Below are positions 30,027 to 37,597 of a stretch of DNA of 64,000 nt, one piece after another. The DNA is from Sideroxydans sp. Lineage in GTDB: Bacteria > Pseudomonadota > Gammaproteobacteria > Burkholderiales > Gallionellaceae. The stretch is from positions 310,001-374,000 of the forward strand of contig JAQTUV010000003.1 of NCBI GenBank assembly GCA_028707175.1, in the 5' to 3' direction. The notes under the pieces are model-generated. The model searched no databases, was not told where the DNA came from, and saw only the letters and a program-made list of their open reading frames with translations. How positions within the stretch are numbered: position 1 is the stretch's first letter; each line of letters starts with the position of its first letter. The position numbers and the translations under genes were made by a program.

Positions 30027-31547
30027 TCACACCACCTTCACCTTAATCCCCGCAATTCTCCCCTGCCACTCCCTCGGCCCCGTCTCATGCACCGATCTGC
30101 CCTGCGTATCTACCGCCACCGTCACCGGCATATCTTCAACTTCGAACTCGTAGATCGCCTCCATCCCCAGATCGGCAAAGGCCAGCACCCGTGATTGTTT
30201 AATGGCCTTGGACACCAGATAGGCCGCGCCACCCACTGCCATGAGGTACACCGCTTCATGTTTCTTGATGGCTTCAAGTCCTGCTTTGCCGCGCTCGGCT
30301 TTACCGACCATGCCGATGAGTCCGGTCTGCGCCAGCATGGTCTCGGTGAATTTATCCATACGTGTCGCAGTGGTGGGACCGGCAGGGCCGACAACTTCGT
30401 CGCGCACGGGATCGACGGGGCCGACGTAGTAGATGAAGCGTCCGCTGAAATCCACTGGCAACTTCTCGCCTTTCGCCAGCATATCGACGATGCGTTTGTG
30501 CGCGGCATCGCGCCCAGTCAACAACTTGCCAGAGAGCAATAAAGTCTCTCCCGGTTGCCACTGTTTGATGTCGTCACGAGTGACGGTATCTAGGTTCACG
30601 CGACGCGCATCGGGCGATGCTTTCCAATGCACATCGGGATAGTCCTCAATCTTGGGCGGCGTGAAGGTCGCCACCCCGCTACCATCCAACTCGAAATGCG
30701 CATGCCTTGTAGCTGCGCAGTTGGGGATGATGGCGACAGGTTTGGAAGCCGCGTGCGTGGGGTAATCCAATATCTTCACATCCAACACCGTGGTCAATCC
30801 GCCCAAGCCTTGTGCGCCTATGCCCAGCGCATTCACCTTGTCGAATATCTCGATACGCAACTCTTCGATACGATTCTTCGCACCACGCGCTTTGAGTTCG
30901 GTCATGTCGATGTCTTCCATCAGCGCTTCTTTCGCCAACAGCACCGACTTCTCTGCCGTGCCGCCGATGCCAATGCCCAACATGCCAGGAGGACACCACC
31001 CCGCCCCCATCCCCGGCAATTGATTGACTACCCACTCCACGATGTCGTCGCTCGGGTTGAGCATCGCCATCTTGGATTTATTCTCCGAACCACCGCCCTT
31101 GGCCGCGATACGCACATCCACCTTATCGCCCGGCACCAACTCGAAATGCACCACAGCAGGTGAGTTATCTCCCGTGTTCTTACGGCGTCCGGCGGGGTCA
31201 GCCACCACCGAAGCGCGCAGTACGTTGTCAGGCATCAGATAACCTTTGCGCACGCCAGCGTTCACCATCTCGGTGATGCTCATCGTCGCATCCGCCCAGC
31301 GCACATCCATGCCCACCCGCACAAAAGCCACCACGATGCCCGTGTCTTGGCAGATAGGGCGTTTTCCCAAGGCACACATACGCGAGTTAGTCAGTATCTG
31401 CGCCATTGCATCCTTGGCGGCGGGCGATTCCTCGCGCTTGTAAGCGGCTGCCAATGCTTGGATATAGTCTTGCGGATGGTAGTAGGAGATGAATTGCAAC
31501 GAGTCGGCGATGCTATCGATGAAATCTTGCTGGCGGATAGTAGTCAT
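30027..31547 (-). CDS. fumA: Class I (4Fe-4S) fumarate hydratase
   Basis: Interconverts fumarate and malate in the citric acid cycle, using an oxygen-sensitive iron-sulphur cluster. 506 residues with an alpha domain (ILTNSRMCALGKRPICQDTG with cluster cysteines, KGGGSENKSKMAMLNP, LGIGIGGTAEKSVLLAKEAL) and a beta domain (VGPAGPTTATRMDKFTETML, GMVGKAERG). The start ATG at 31547 (MTTIRQQDFIDS) has GGAG six bases upstream; an upstream frame adds 17 residues. Being the O2-labile type rather than FumC fits low-oxygen life. The gene diverges from lolC. Confidence 0.93.
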   Translation of the reverse strand: MTTIRQQDFIDSIADSLQFISYYHPQDYIQALAAAYKREESPAAKDAMAQILTNSRMCALGKRPICQDTGIVVAFVRVGMDVRWADATMSITEMVNAGVRKGYLMPDNVLRASVVADPAGRRKNTGDNSPAVVHFELVPGDKVDVRIAAKGGGSENKSKMAMLNPSDDIVEWVVNQLPGMGAGWCPPGMLGIGIGGTAEKSVLLAKEALMEDIDMTELKARGAKNRIEELRIEIFDKVNALGIGAQGLGGLTTVLDVKILDYPTHAASKPVAIIPNCAATRHAHFELDGSGVATFTPPKIEDYPDVHWKASPDARRVNLDTVTRDDIKQWQPGETLLLSGKLLTGRDAAHKRIVDMLAKGEKLPVDFSGRFIYYVGPVDPVRDEVVGPAGPTTATRMDKFTETMLAQTGLIGMVGKAERGKAGLEAIKKHEAVYLMAVGGAAYLVSKAIKQSRVLAFADLGMEAIYEFEVEDMPVTVAVDTQGRSVHETGPREWQGRIAGIKVKVV

Positions 31548-31736
31548 GATGAGCTCCATCAAAAAATGATGGGGGCGATTATGGGAGTGGGGGCACATAG
31601 CGTCAAACAGTTATCGCCTGACTAAACCTTATCCAAAAATCAACTCTAGATTAATGACTCAAAAATGCGTGGTGAATACGGATTAAGCACTCTTGTGGCA
31701 AACTAGCGCCCGTCTCTGAAACGAAACCAAACCATT

Positions 31737-32981
31737 TTGCAACCTTACGAACTCTTCATCGGCCTCCGCTACACCCGCGCCAAGCGCCGCAACCATTTCA
31801 TCTCCTTCATCTCGCTTATCTCTATGTTAGGCATCGGACTGGGCGTGATGGCCTTGATCGTCGTGTTATCGGTGATGAACGGTTTCCAGAAAGAGATCCG
31901 TGCGCGCATCCTCGGTGTCACACCGCACTTGCAGATCAGCAGCGATGGCGGCCAATTGGCTGATTGGAAGTCAACATTGGATACGGTCGCGAAACACCCA
32001 GATGTACGTGCCGCTGCCCCCTTTGTGAACGGCCAAGGCATGGTTTCTGTGAGCGACCGCGTAGAAGGTGTGATGGTCAGAGGCATCTTGCCGGACGCGG
32101 AACAAAATCTCACCGCACTCGGCGATAAGATGAAGAGCGGCAACTTGGATGAATTGCGCTCGGGTGAATTCAACATCGTGCTGGGTATCGACCTAGCACG
32201 CGCATTAGGAACTCATGTGGGTGAGACCATCCTGCTCATCACCCCACAAGGGCAAGTCACCCCCGCTGGCATGATGCCGCGATTGAAACAATTCCACGTG
32301 GTCGGCATCTTCGAAATCGGCATGTCGCCTTACGACAATGCGCTCGCACTCATCCACCTTGAAGATGCGCAAAAGCTCTATCGCATGGGCGAATCAGTGA
32401 GTGGCATCAGCGGCAGTTTGAAAGATCTCGACCGCGCGCCTCAAGTCGCACGCGAGTTAGAGAAACAATTACCGATGGACACCTACGCCACCGACTGGAC
32501 ACGCCAGAACGCCAACTACTTCGCCGTCGTCGCGATGGAGAAGAAGATGATGTTCATCATCCTCTCACTCATCGTGCTGGTCGCCGCTTTCAACATCGTC
32601 TCTACGCTAGTGATGGCCGTCACCGATAAACAAGCCGATATCGCCATCCTGCGCACACTCGGCGCATCGCCCAAGAGCATCATGCAGATATTCATGGTGC
32701 AAGGTATGTTGATCGGCCTCATCGGCATGGGATTAGGTGTGTTGGGCGGCGTGGTGCTGGCGCTGAATATCGGCACCATCGTGCCATTCATCGAACACCT
32801 ATTCGGAGTGCAGTTCCTCTCCAAAGAGTTCTACTACATCAGCGAACTGCCCTCTGATCTACAAAAGGCGGATGTTTTCATCGTTGCGGGGATGTCCTTC
32901 CTCATCAGTTTGTTCGCCACGATCTATCCAAGCTGGCGCGCCTCCAAGGTGCAACCAGCGGAGGCTTTGCGCTATGAGTAA
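31737..32981 (+). CDS. lolC: Lipoprotein-releasing system permease LolC/LolE
   Basis: Inner-membrane permease that, with LolD, extracts outer-membrane lipoproteins and passes them to LolA. 414 residues, four transmembrane helices: one N-terminal (about 22-48, [20 protein letters not shown]) and three C-terminal (about 270-295, 315-345, 380-400), with a large periplasmic domain between; the EALRYE ending is family-typical. The only workable start is a TTG at 31737 ([18 protein letters not shown]); no ATG occurs in frame upstream and no SD is obvious, which suggests low or special initiation. A single LolC/E-type gene suggests the LolF2D arrangement. Confidence 0.92.
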   Translation: MQPYELFIGLRYTRAKRRNHFISFISLISMLGIGLGVMALIVVLSVMNGFQKEIRARILGVTPHLQISSDGGQLADWKSTLDTVAKHPDVRAAAPFVNGQGMVSVSDRVEGVMVRGILPDAEQNLTALGDKMKSGNLDELRSGEFNIVLGIDLARALGTHVGETILLITPQGQVTPAGMMPRLKQFHVVGIFEIGMSPYDNALALIHLEDAQKLYRMGESVSGISGSLKDLDRAPQVARELEKQLPMDTYATDWTRQNANYFAVVAMEKKMMFIILSLIVLVAAFNIVSTLVMAVTDKQADIAILRTLGASPKSIMQIFMVQGMLIGLIGMGLGVLGGVVLALNIGTIVPFIEHLFGVQFLSKEFYYISELPSDLQKADVFIVAGMSFLISLFATIYPSWRASKVQPAEALRYE

Positions 32982-33651
32982 TGTCATCTCCTGCCGTGAT
33001 TTAAATAAGACCTACTCGCAAGGCGACTTGAGCGTCACAGTTTTGAAGGGCGTCAATCTTGAGGTTGCTCAAGGGGAGCGCATCGCCATCGTCGGCGCAT
33101 CTGGTTCGGGCAAAAGCACTCTGCTTCATCTGCTCGGCGGACTCGATACACTTAGCAGCGGTAACGTGAGCATCCTCGGGCAAGACGTATCCAAGATGAA
33201 CGAGACACAACGCGGCGAATTACGAAACAAGTCACTCGGCTTCGTCTATCAATTCCATCATCTGCTGGCCGAATTCACCGCGCTGGAGAACGTCGCCATG
33301 CCTTTGTTGATTCGCGGCATGAAACCTGCCGAAGCGCACCCGCAAGCTGCAGCGATGTTGGAACAGGTCGGCCTCGCACAACGATTACGCCACCTGCCTG
33401 CAGAGCTCTCGGGCGGTGAACGCCAACGTGTTGCGGTCGCACGCGCACTGGTGACACAACCTGCCTGCGTACTGGCTGATGAACCGACCGGTAATCTAGA
33501 TCGCAACAGCGCCCTCGCCCTGTTCGACTTGATGCAGACCCTCAACGCCAAACTCAACACCAGCTTCATCATCGTCACCCACGACCTCGAACTGGCAAAC
33601 AAGATGCAACGCCAGTTGAAGCTGGTGGATGGCGTGTTGCAAGCGGCCTGA
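32974..33651 (+). CDS. lolD: Lipoprotein-releasing ATPase LolD
   Basis: ABC ATPase that powers lipoprotein release. 225 residues from the ATG at 32974, which overlaps the end of lolC by 8 bp; a longer reading from 32872 lies inside lolC and is not plausible. Seen: Walker [10 protein letters not shown], the Q-loop [18 protein letters not shown], signature [15 protein letters not shown] and Walker [12 protein letters not shown]. LolD's [16 protein letters not shown] segment distinguishes it from other ABC exporters' ATPases. Confidence 0.96.
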   Translation: MSNVISCRDLNKTYSQGDLSVTVLKGVNLEVAQGERIAIVGASGSGKSTLLHLLGGLDTLSSGNVSILGQDVSKMNETQRGELRNKSLGFVYQFHHLLAEFTALENVAMPLLIRGMKPAEAHPQAAAMLEQVGLAQRLRHLPAELSGGERQRVAVARALVTQPACVLADEPTGNLDRNSALALFDLMQTLNAKLNTSFIIVTHDLELANKMQRQLKLVDGVLQAA

Positions 33652-33672
33652 TAGTCGCGGTCGTTTGATTCG

Positions 33673-34374
33673 TTATTTTAGGACTCTTTCGAATCCATCG
33701 AGCAGCTGGTTCAATCCAAATTCAAAATCAGCAAAACTCCCCTCCTCCGAAATATCGCTAGTTCCTGAATTTTGATCTTTCTTCGAATACGCAAAATTTA
33801 TCATCTCAAAAATATACGGATATTCAGAAGGATGAATTACGTTCTGCAAATTTCCAATATCTTTCGGCCGCCCCTTTAACTTGTTCCCCTCTTCCAAAAT
33901 CACAAAACCATAAACATAACTAGTGAGTGCGATCATCGAATGAAATGCAAGTTCGATTGAAAACCCCGCTTTCCTCAATATCCCAATCATGCTGTCGTTA
34001 TGCCTCAATCGCATTGGACCAATGCTGCTTCTTGACTCAATAAGATTGGCCGCCCAGGGGTGGGAATTTAGTGTTTTGCGCACGGTATAGGCGCGCTCTC
34101 TCAAAGCATCTTTCCATGCTGCGCTAGGTGACGGGAGACTCATTTCGGCAACAACCAATTCCACGATCCCATCCAAAAGATCTTCTTTGTTTGAGACGTG
34201 CTTATAGAGAGACATCGCCTCCACTCCCAAACCTTGTGCGACTTGGCGCATTGAAACGGAATCCAAGCCGTTGGTGTCGGCCAAGTCCAAAGCGACATTA
34301 AGAATTCTTTCGCGTGAGAGCGGCAGGCGAGTAGATAGTTTGCTGGTAACCATAGGTTTATCAATTTTACTCAA
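33673..34374 (-). CDS. TetR-family repressor
   Basis: A 233-residue regulator: N-terminal helix-turn-helix (RERILNVALDLADTNGLDSV, then MRQVAQGLGVEAMSLYKHVS and NKEDLLDGIVE) and a C-terminal ligand-binding domain of the TetR_C type (PWAANLIESRSSIGPMRLRHNDSMIGIL). It diverges from the outer-membrane protein gene at 34445; the 70-base gap holds a perfect 32-bp palindrome (34388-34419) overlapping that gene's predicted promoter. It most likely represses the 34445-35681 genes and perhaps itself; the inducer is unknown. Confidence 0.92.
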   Translation of the reverse strand: MSKIDKPMVTSKLSTRLPLSRERILNVALDLADTNGLDSVSMRQVAQGLGVEAMSLYKHVSNKEDLLDGIVELVVAEMSLPSPSAAWKDALRERAYTVRKTLNSHPWAANLIESRSSIGPMRLRHNDSMIGILRKAGFSIELAFHSMIALTSYVYGFVILEEGNKLKGRPKDIGNLQNVIHPSEYPYIFEMINFAYSKKDQNSGTSDISEEGSFADFEFGLNQLLDGFERVLK

Positions 34375-34381
34375 CTAGAAC

Positions 34382-34411
34382 TTGACGAGGATTACAGTGT
34401 AAGCTTACACT
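34382..34411 (+). promoter_or_regulatory. Predicted promoter of the TetR-linked genes
   Basis: TTGACG (34382-34387) and TACACT (34406-34411) with an 18-base spacer form a plausible sigma-70 promoter for the gene at 34445. The spacer and -10 are covered by the 34388-34419 palindrome, so a bound repressor would exclude RNA polymerase. Confidence 0.55.
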
Positions 34412-34419
34412 GTAATCCT
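34388..34419. promoter_or_regulatory. 32-bp perfect palindromic operator (TetR type)
   Basis: Each 16-base arm reads AGGATTACAGTGTAAG toward the centre (AAGCTT at 34401-34406), with no mismatch. It lies between a TetR-family gene and its divergent neighbour. The inner TACAGTGTAAGC / GCTTACACTGTA resembles operators of other TetR repressors. There is no T-run, so it is not a terminator. Confidence 0.8.
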
Positions 34420-34444
34420 GAGTTCACATTAAACAGGAAGTCAC

Positions 34445-34984
34445 ATGAAAGTGCCAAATAAAAAATACATGCTGTTGCTAATTCTCACTCTGTCATTCGG
34501 GAGCAACACCTTTGCCCGCAATCACATCCTTGTGAATAATCCATTAGATTCAATCAATGAATTACAGAATCTGGAGTACTCGTATAGATTTGCTGATCAC
34601 TGGACGGTCGGTCTTACAGCCACCGCCACTAGTAAAGCAAAGTTCAGAGATATTGAACTCAAGGGCAACTCCTTTGGAGGAATCGCTCGGTACTATTTTA
34701 ATCCCGCTCTTCAGGACGATTCTTGGTATTTAGTGGGCGCAGCAAACAAAACGAATTTTGAAGCTTCGATTATCAGTGGCGGAGTCAGATATTCTGGCAG
34801 AAGTGATGATTCGATAGCTGTCGGTGCTGGATATCACTGGTTTTGGGAAAGTTTTAATGTGAGCGCAGGGATGTTGCTTCCATCCAACGCCAAGATCCAA
34901 TTGAAGAATGCCGCTGGAGTTAAATATAAAGATGAGTTGAATCCTGCTTTGGGCCTTGAAATCAAGATGGGCGGAAGCTTCTAA
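34445..34984 (+). CDS. Small outer-membrane beta-barrel-like protein
   Basis: A 179-residue exported protein with a signal peptide ending SNTFA (about residue 24). The mature part alternates polar and aromatic residues as beta-barrel strands do (LEYSYRFADHWTVGLTATAT, SFGGIARYYFNPA, SWYLVGAANKTNFEA, SIAVGAGYHWFWESFNVSAG) and ends with LGLEIKMGGSF, a C-terminal aromatic residue as in outer-membrane proteins. It looks like an 8-stranded porin-like barrel; I do not recognise the family. AGGA lies six bases before the ATG. It is the first gene behind the TetR operator and is followed by a DUF2306 gene. Confidence 0.7.
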   Translation: MKVPNKKYMLLLILTLSFGSNTFARNHILVNNPLDSINELQNLEYSYRFADHWTVGLTATATSKAKFRDIELKGNSFGGIARYYFNPALQDDSWYLVGAANKTNFEASIISGGVRYSGRSDDSIAVGAGYHWFWESFNVSAGMLLPSNAKIQLKNAAGVKYKDELNPALGLEIKMGGSF

Positions 34985-35018
34985 ATACCCTATTTTGAAC
35001 TGGAGACTGACTGCACAA

Positions 35019-35681
35019 ATGAACTCTTCATCTAAATCAAATTGGCTCATCCCCGCTGGATTGATAGTGCTCAGCGTGATCCCAGCGCTAGCTGGAACTA
35101 TACGACTCATACAGCTAGGAGGCGGTGCAGAAATCACACCAGACAACGTACGCTTTTTTGCAGCCCCCATACCCGTTGTATTGCACATTGTTAGTGCCAC
35201 GATCTTCTCTTTTATTGGTGCTTTTCAATTCAATTCCAACTTGCGCCGCAACGCACCCAATTGGCATCGGACTGCGGGAAAGGTGCTGATCGTGTGCGGA
35301 CTTGTTTCTGCAGTTTCCGGCTTGTGGATGACACAGTTCTATCCGCGCGGATTGATTTCGCCCGCAAGCTTTGACGGTACTGCTCTTTACATCATTCGTC
35401 TACTTGTGGGGGCGGCGATGGTTCTGTCTTTATGCTTTGGCTTTGTTGCCATCCGCAGGCGCGAAATTCCGAATCATAGAGCGTGGATGATGCGAGGCTA
35501 TGCACTTGGCCTTGGGGCAGGTACTCAAGTATTTACCCATATTCCGTGGTTCATGTTTCCAAGCCTACAAGGGGAGTTGGCAAGAACTCTGTGCATGGGA
35601 GCAGGTTGGGCTATCAATCTTGCGGTGGCTGAATCAATCATCAGACATCTAAACCAATCAGGCCGTGCCGCACAGAGTTGA
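35019..35681 (+). CDS. DUF2306 integral membrane protein
   Basis: A 220-residue membrane protein with about six transmembrane helices (starts near 12, 45, 85, 120, 160 and 185) matching DUF2306: HIVSATIFSFIGAFQFNSNLR, the conserved NWHRTAGKVLIVCG, RRREIPNHRAWMMRGYALGLGAG. The histidines HR and NHRAWM are family hallmarks. DUF2306 proteins often sit next to TetR genes and may bind haem or lipids, but no activity is proven. The start at 35019 has GGAG 13 bases upstream; a longer frame from 34956 would run into the preceding gene. Cotranscribed with the barrel protein. Confidence 0.82.
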   Translation: MNSSSKSNWLIPAGLIVLSVIPALAGTIRLIQLGGGAEITPDNVRFFAAPIPVVLHIVSATIFSFIGAFQFNSNLRRNAPNWHRTAGKVLIVCGLVSAVSGLWMTQFYPRGLISPASFDGTALYIIRLLVGAAMVLSLCFGFVAIRRREIPNHRAWMMRGYALGLGAGTQVFTHIPWFMFPSLQGELARTLCMGAGWAINLAVAESIIRHLNQSGRAAQS

Positions 35682-35734
35682 AATGCACATGCAATCACCT
35701 TGAAATTCAAAAACCTGTAGGTGGAACCACACGC

Positions 35735-35764
35735 TTGACACTCTGTTTTGCAGAGCGATAGACT
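35735..35764 (+). promoter_or_regulatory. Sigma-70 promoter for the serine hydrolase gene
   Basis: TTGACA (35735-35740, perfect -35) and TAGACT (35759-35764) with an 18-base spacer, 41 bases before the ATG at 35806. Confidence 0.65.
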
Positions 35765-35777
35765 CTGAAACACAGAG
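35741..35777. promoter_or_regulatory. Two tandem CTCTG-N5-CAGAG palindromes (operator pair)
   Basis: CTCTGttttgCAGAG (35741-35755) fills the promoter spacer and CTCTGaaacaCAGAG (35763-35777) covers the transcription start. Their centres are 22 bases apart, about two helical turns, so dimers bound to both would lie on the same face. The regulator is not identified. Confidence 0.55.
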
Positions 35778-35805
35778 TTATATCCAATTTCACAAAAGGC
35801 TAACT

Positions 35806-37590
35806 ATGAAATTATTGCCCACACTGATTGCCAGCGCTCTGCTCTCCGCTTGCACTTCCGCGCCGCCGCATCCGTCAAGCATGGCGCGCGGCGATTACAC
35901 GGCGACCAAGGAATACGCCAGCCAGCTCATCCGTTATGAGATGAAGCGGAATGCAGTGCAGGGGTTGAGCATCGCGCTGGTAGATGACCAGCGTGTGGTG
36001 TGGGCGGAAGGATTCGGGTTAGCCGATCAGGAGAAAAATATTCCGGCGACAGCGGATACGGTGTATCGGGTCGGTTCAATCTCAAAATTATTCACCGCGA
36101 CCGCCGCGATGCAGTTGGCGGAACAAGGCAAGCTAGACATCGACCAGCCGTTACAAAAATACATTCCGAATTTCTCCATCAAGACGCGTTTCACCAACAC
36201 GGCGGAGATCACCCCGCGTTTACTGATGACGCACCACTCCGGCCTGCCGCGCGACCGGCTGAAAGGGTTTATGACGGCCAGCCCTGCGCCGTTCGCCACG
36301 CTGGTGGATGACATCCGCGATGACTACGCCGCCTATCCACCCAGTTTGATCGCCTCCTATTCCAATCTGGGTGTCAGCCTGCTCGGAGTCGCCATCCAAA
36401 ATCAAAGCAGCATGCCGTTCGCTGATTACATGCATCAGTCGCTGCTTGCTCCCTTGAGCATGACGCACTCATCGTTCGACACTGGGCTTTCTGCCTCAGC
36501 ACTGGCTGCGAAAGGCTATCGCGGGCGCAAGGCGGAGGTTGAGCCAGACTTGCGCGATGTACCCGCCGGTGGGCTGAATTCCAGCGTCAGCGAGATGAGT
36601 CGTTTCATGTCTATGATCTTTGCGGGCGGTATTTCGGGCGCCCAGCAGATCATTCAAAAGAAAACATTGGCAGAAATGTTACGTCCGCAAAACAGCGCAG
36701 TCGCGCTGGATTTTGATACGCGGGTCGGCTTGGCATGGTGGCTGAATAGCAAGGGCAAACCGCAGTTGAAAAATGGCGGCACGATCGCATCTCACAACGG
36801 CTCTACGGGCTTATTTCACAGCCAAATGTATTTGTTGCCGGAGCACAAAATGGGAGTCATCGTGTTGTCCAATTCCAGTACGGCTGGTCGTATGGTGGAG
36901 CATGTCGCCATCGAAACGCTGGCCTCGGCGCTGGAAGCGAAGACTGGCATCCGTCAACGGGAAGAAGACAAATTAAAAGTTGAAGCCGACCCGAATCCGC
37001 TGACCTCAGCACAGGTGCAGGAGTATGTCGGCGATTACACGACGATGATGGGAATGGCGCAGATCAGCGTCTGCGGCGACGGTTTGTGCGCCCGTGCGGC
37101 AGATAGCCAATTTAAGTTGCTTCACGGCAGCGACGGCTTGTTCCGTCTCCACTATTCGCTGCTGGGGCTGATTCCCATCGACCTCGGCGTTCTCGGCCAA
37201 GCCGGGCTTTCGCGGCGCACACTTAACGGGCGCGAAGTACTGGTCGCCCGCATCGGCGAACAGGAAGCGCTGGTCGGCCAACGCATCGCGCCGCCGTCCA
37301 ATCTCGGCCTGTGGCGGGGTTATCTGGGCGAGTACGAAAATACCAATTTGGGCGCCGATCACAAATTTATCGATCGCGTGAAGCTGATCGAAGCGCACGG
37401 CTATCTTTTCGCGGAAGTCGTCGCCGCCAATGCGCCAGCAGGCAAAGCGCCACTGTTTCCCTTGTCTGAAACCGAAGCCATCCTGACAGGCGCATTGGCT
37501 GACAGCGGAGAAACGGTGAGCGTGGTGTTACAGGATGGCGAAACACGTTTACTATTCGGCGGATACCTGTTTAAGAAAATGGCGCGGTGA
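35806..37590 (+). CDS. Lipoprotein serine hydrolase, beta-lactamase/S12 family
   Basis: A 594-residue lipoprotein (signal MKLLPTLIASALLSAC, Cys16) with a class C beta-lactamase-like/peptidase S12 domain (about 40-370): active-site SISK (Ser91, Lys94), YSN (Tyr185, Asn187) and a third motif SHNGST around residue 330. The remaining 220 residues hold a beta-rich C-terminal domain of the kind found in EstB-like esterases and D-aminopeptidases. The substrate could be a peptidoglycan fragment, a peptide or an ester; resistance to beta-lactams should not be assumed. AAAGG lies before the ATG. GC-rich codon use here differs from the AT-richer genes at 33.7-35.7 kb. Confidence 0.85.
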   Translation: MKLLPTLIASALLSACTSAPPHPSSMARGDYTATKEYASQLIRYEMKRNAVQGLSIALVDDQRVVWAEGFGLADQEKNIPATADTVYRVGSISKLFTATAAMQLAEQGKLDIDQPLQKYIPNFSIKTRFTNTAEITPRLLMTHHSGLPRDRLKGFMTASPAPFATLVDDIRDDYAAYPPSLIASYSNLGVSLLGVAIQNQSSMPFADYMHQSLLAPLSMTHSSFDTGLSASALAAKGYRGRKAEVEPDLRDVPAGGLNSSVSEMSRFMSMIFAGGISGAQQIIQKKTLAEMLRPQNSAVALDFDTRVGLAWWLNSKGKPQLKNGGTIASHNGSTGLFHSQMYLLPEHKMGVIVLSNSSTAGRMVEHVAIETLASALEAKTGIRQREEDKLKVEADPNPLTSAQVQEYVGDYTTMMGMAQISVCGDGLCARAADSQFKLLHGSDGLFRLHYSLLGLIPIDLGVLGQAGLSRRTLNGREVLVARIGEQEALVGQRIAPPSNLGLWRGYLGEYENTNLGADHKFIDRVKLIEAHGYLFAEVVAANAPAGKAPLFPLSETEAILTGALADSGETVSVVLQDGETRLLFGGYLFKKMAR

Positions 37591-37597
37591 GATTGGG

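Noticed and set aside
32872..32973. 34-residue N-terminal extension of LolD
   Set aside because: Out of frame inside lolC; LolD begins at MSNVIS (32974).
35806..37590. Beta-lactam resistance gene
   Set aside because: The SxxK and YxN motifs occur in many esterases and peptidases of this family; nothing shows beta-lactamase activity.
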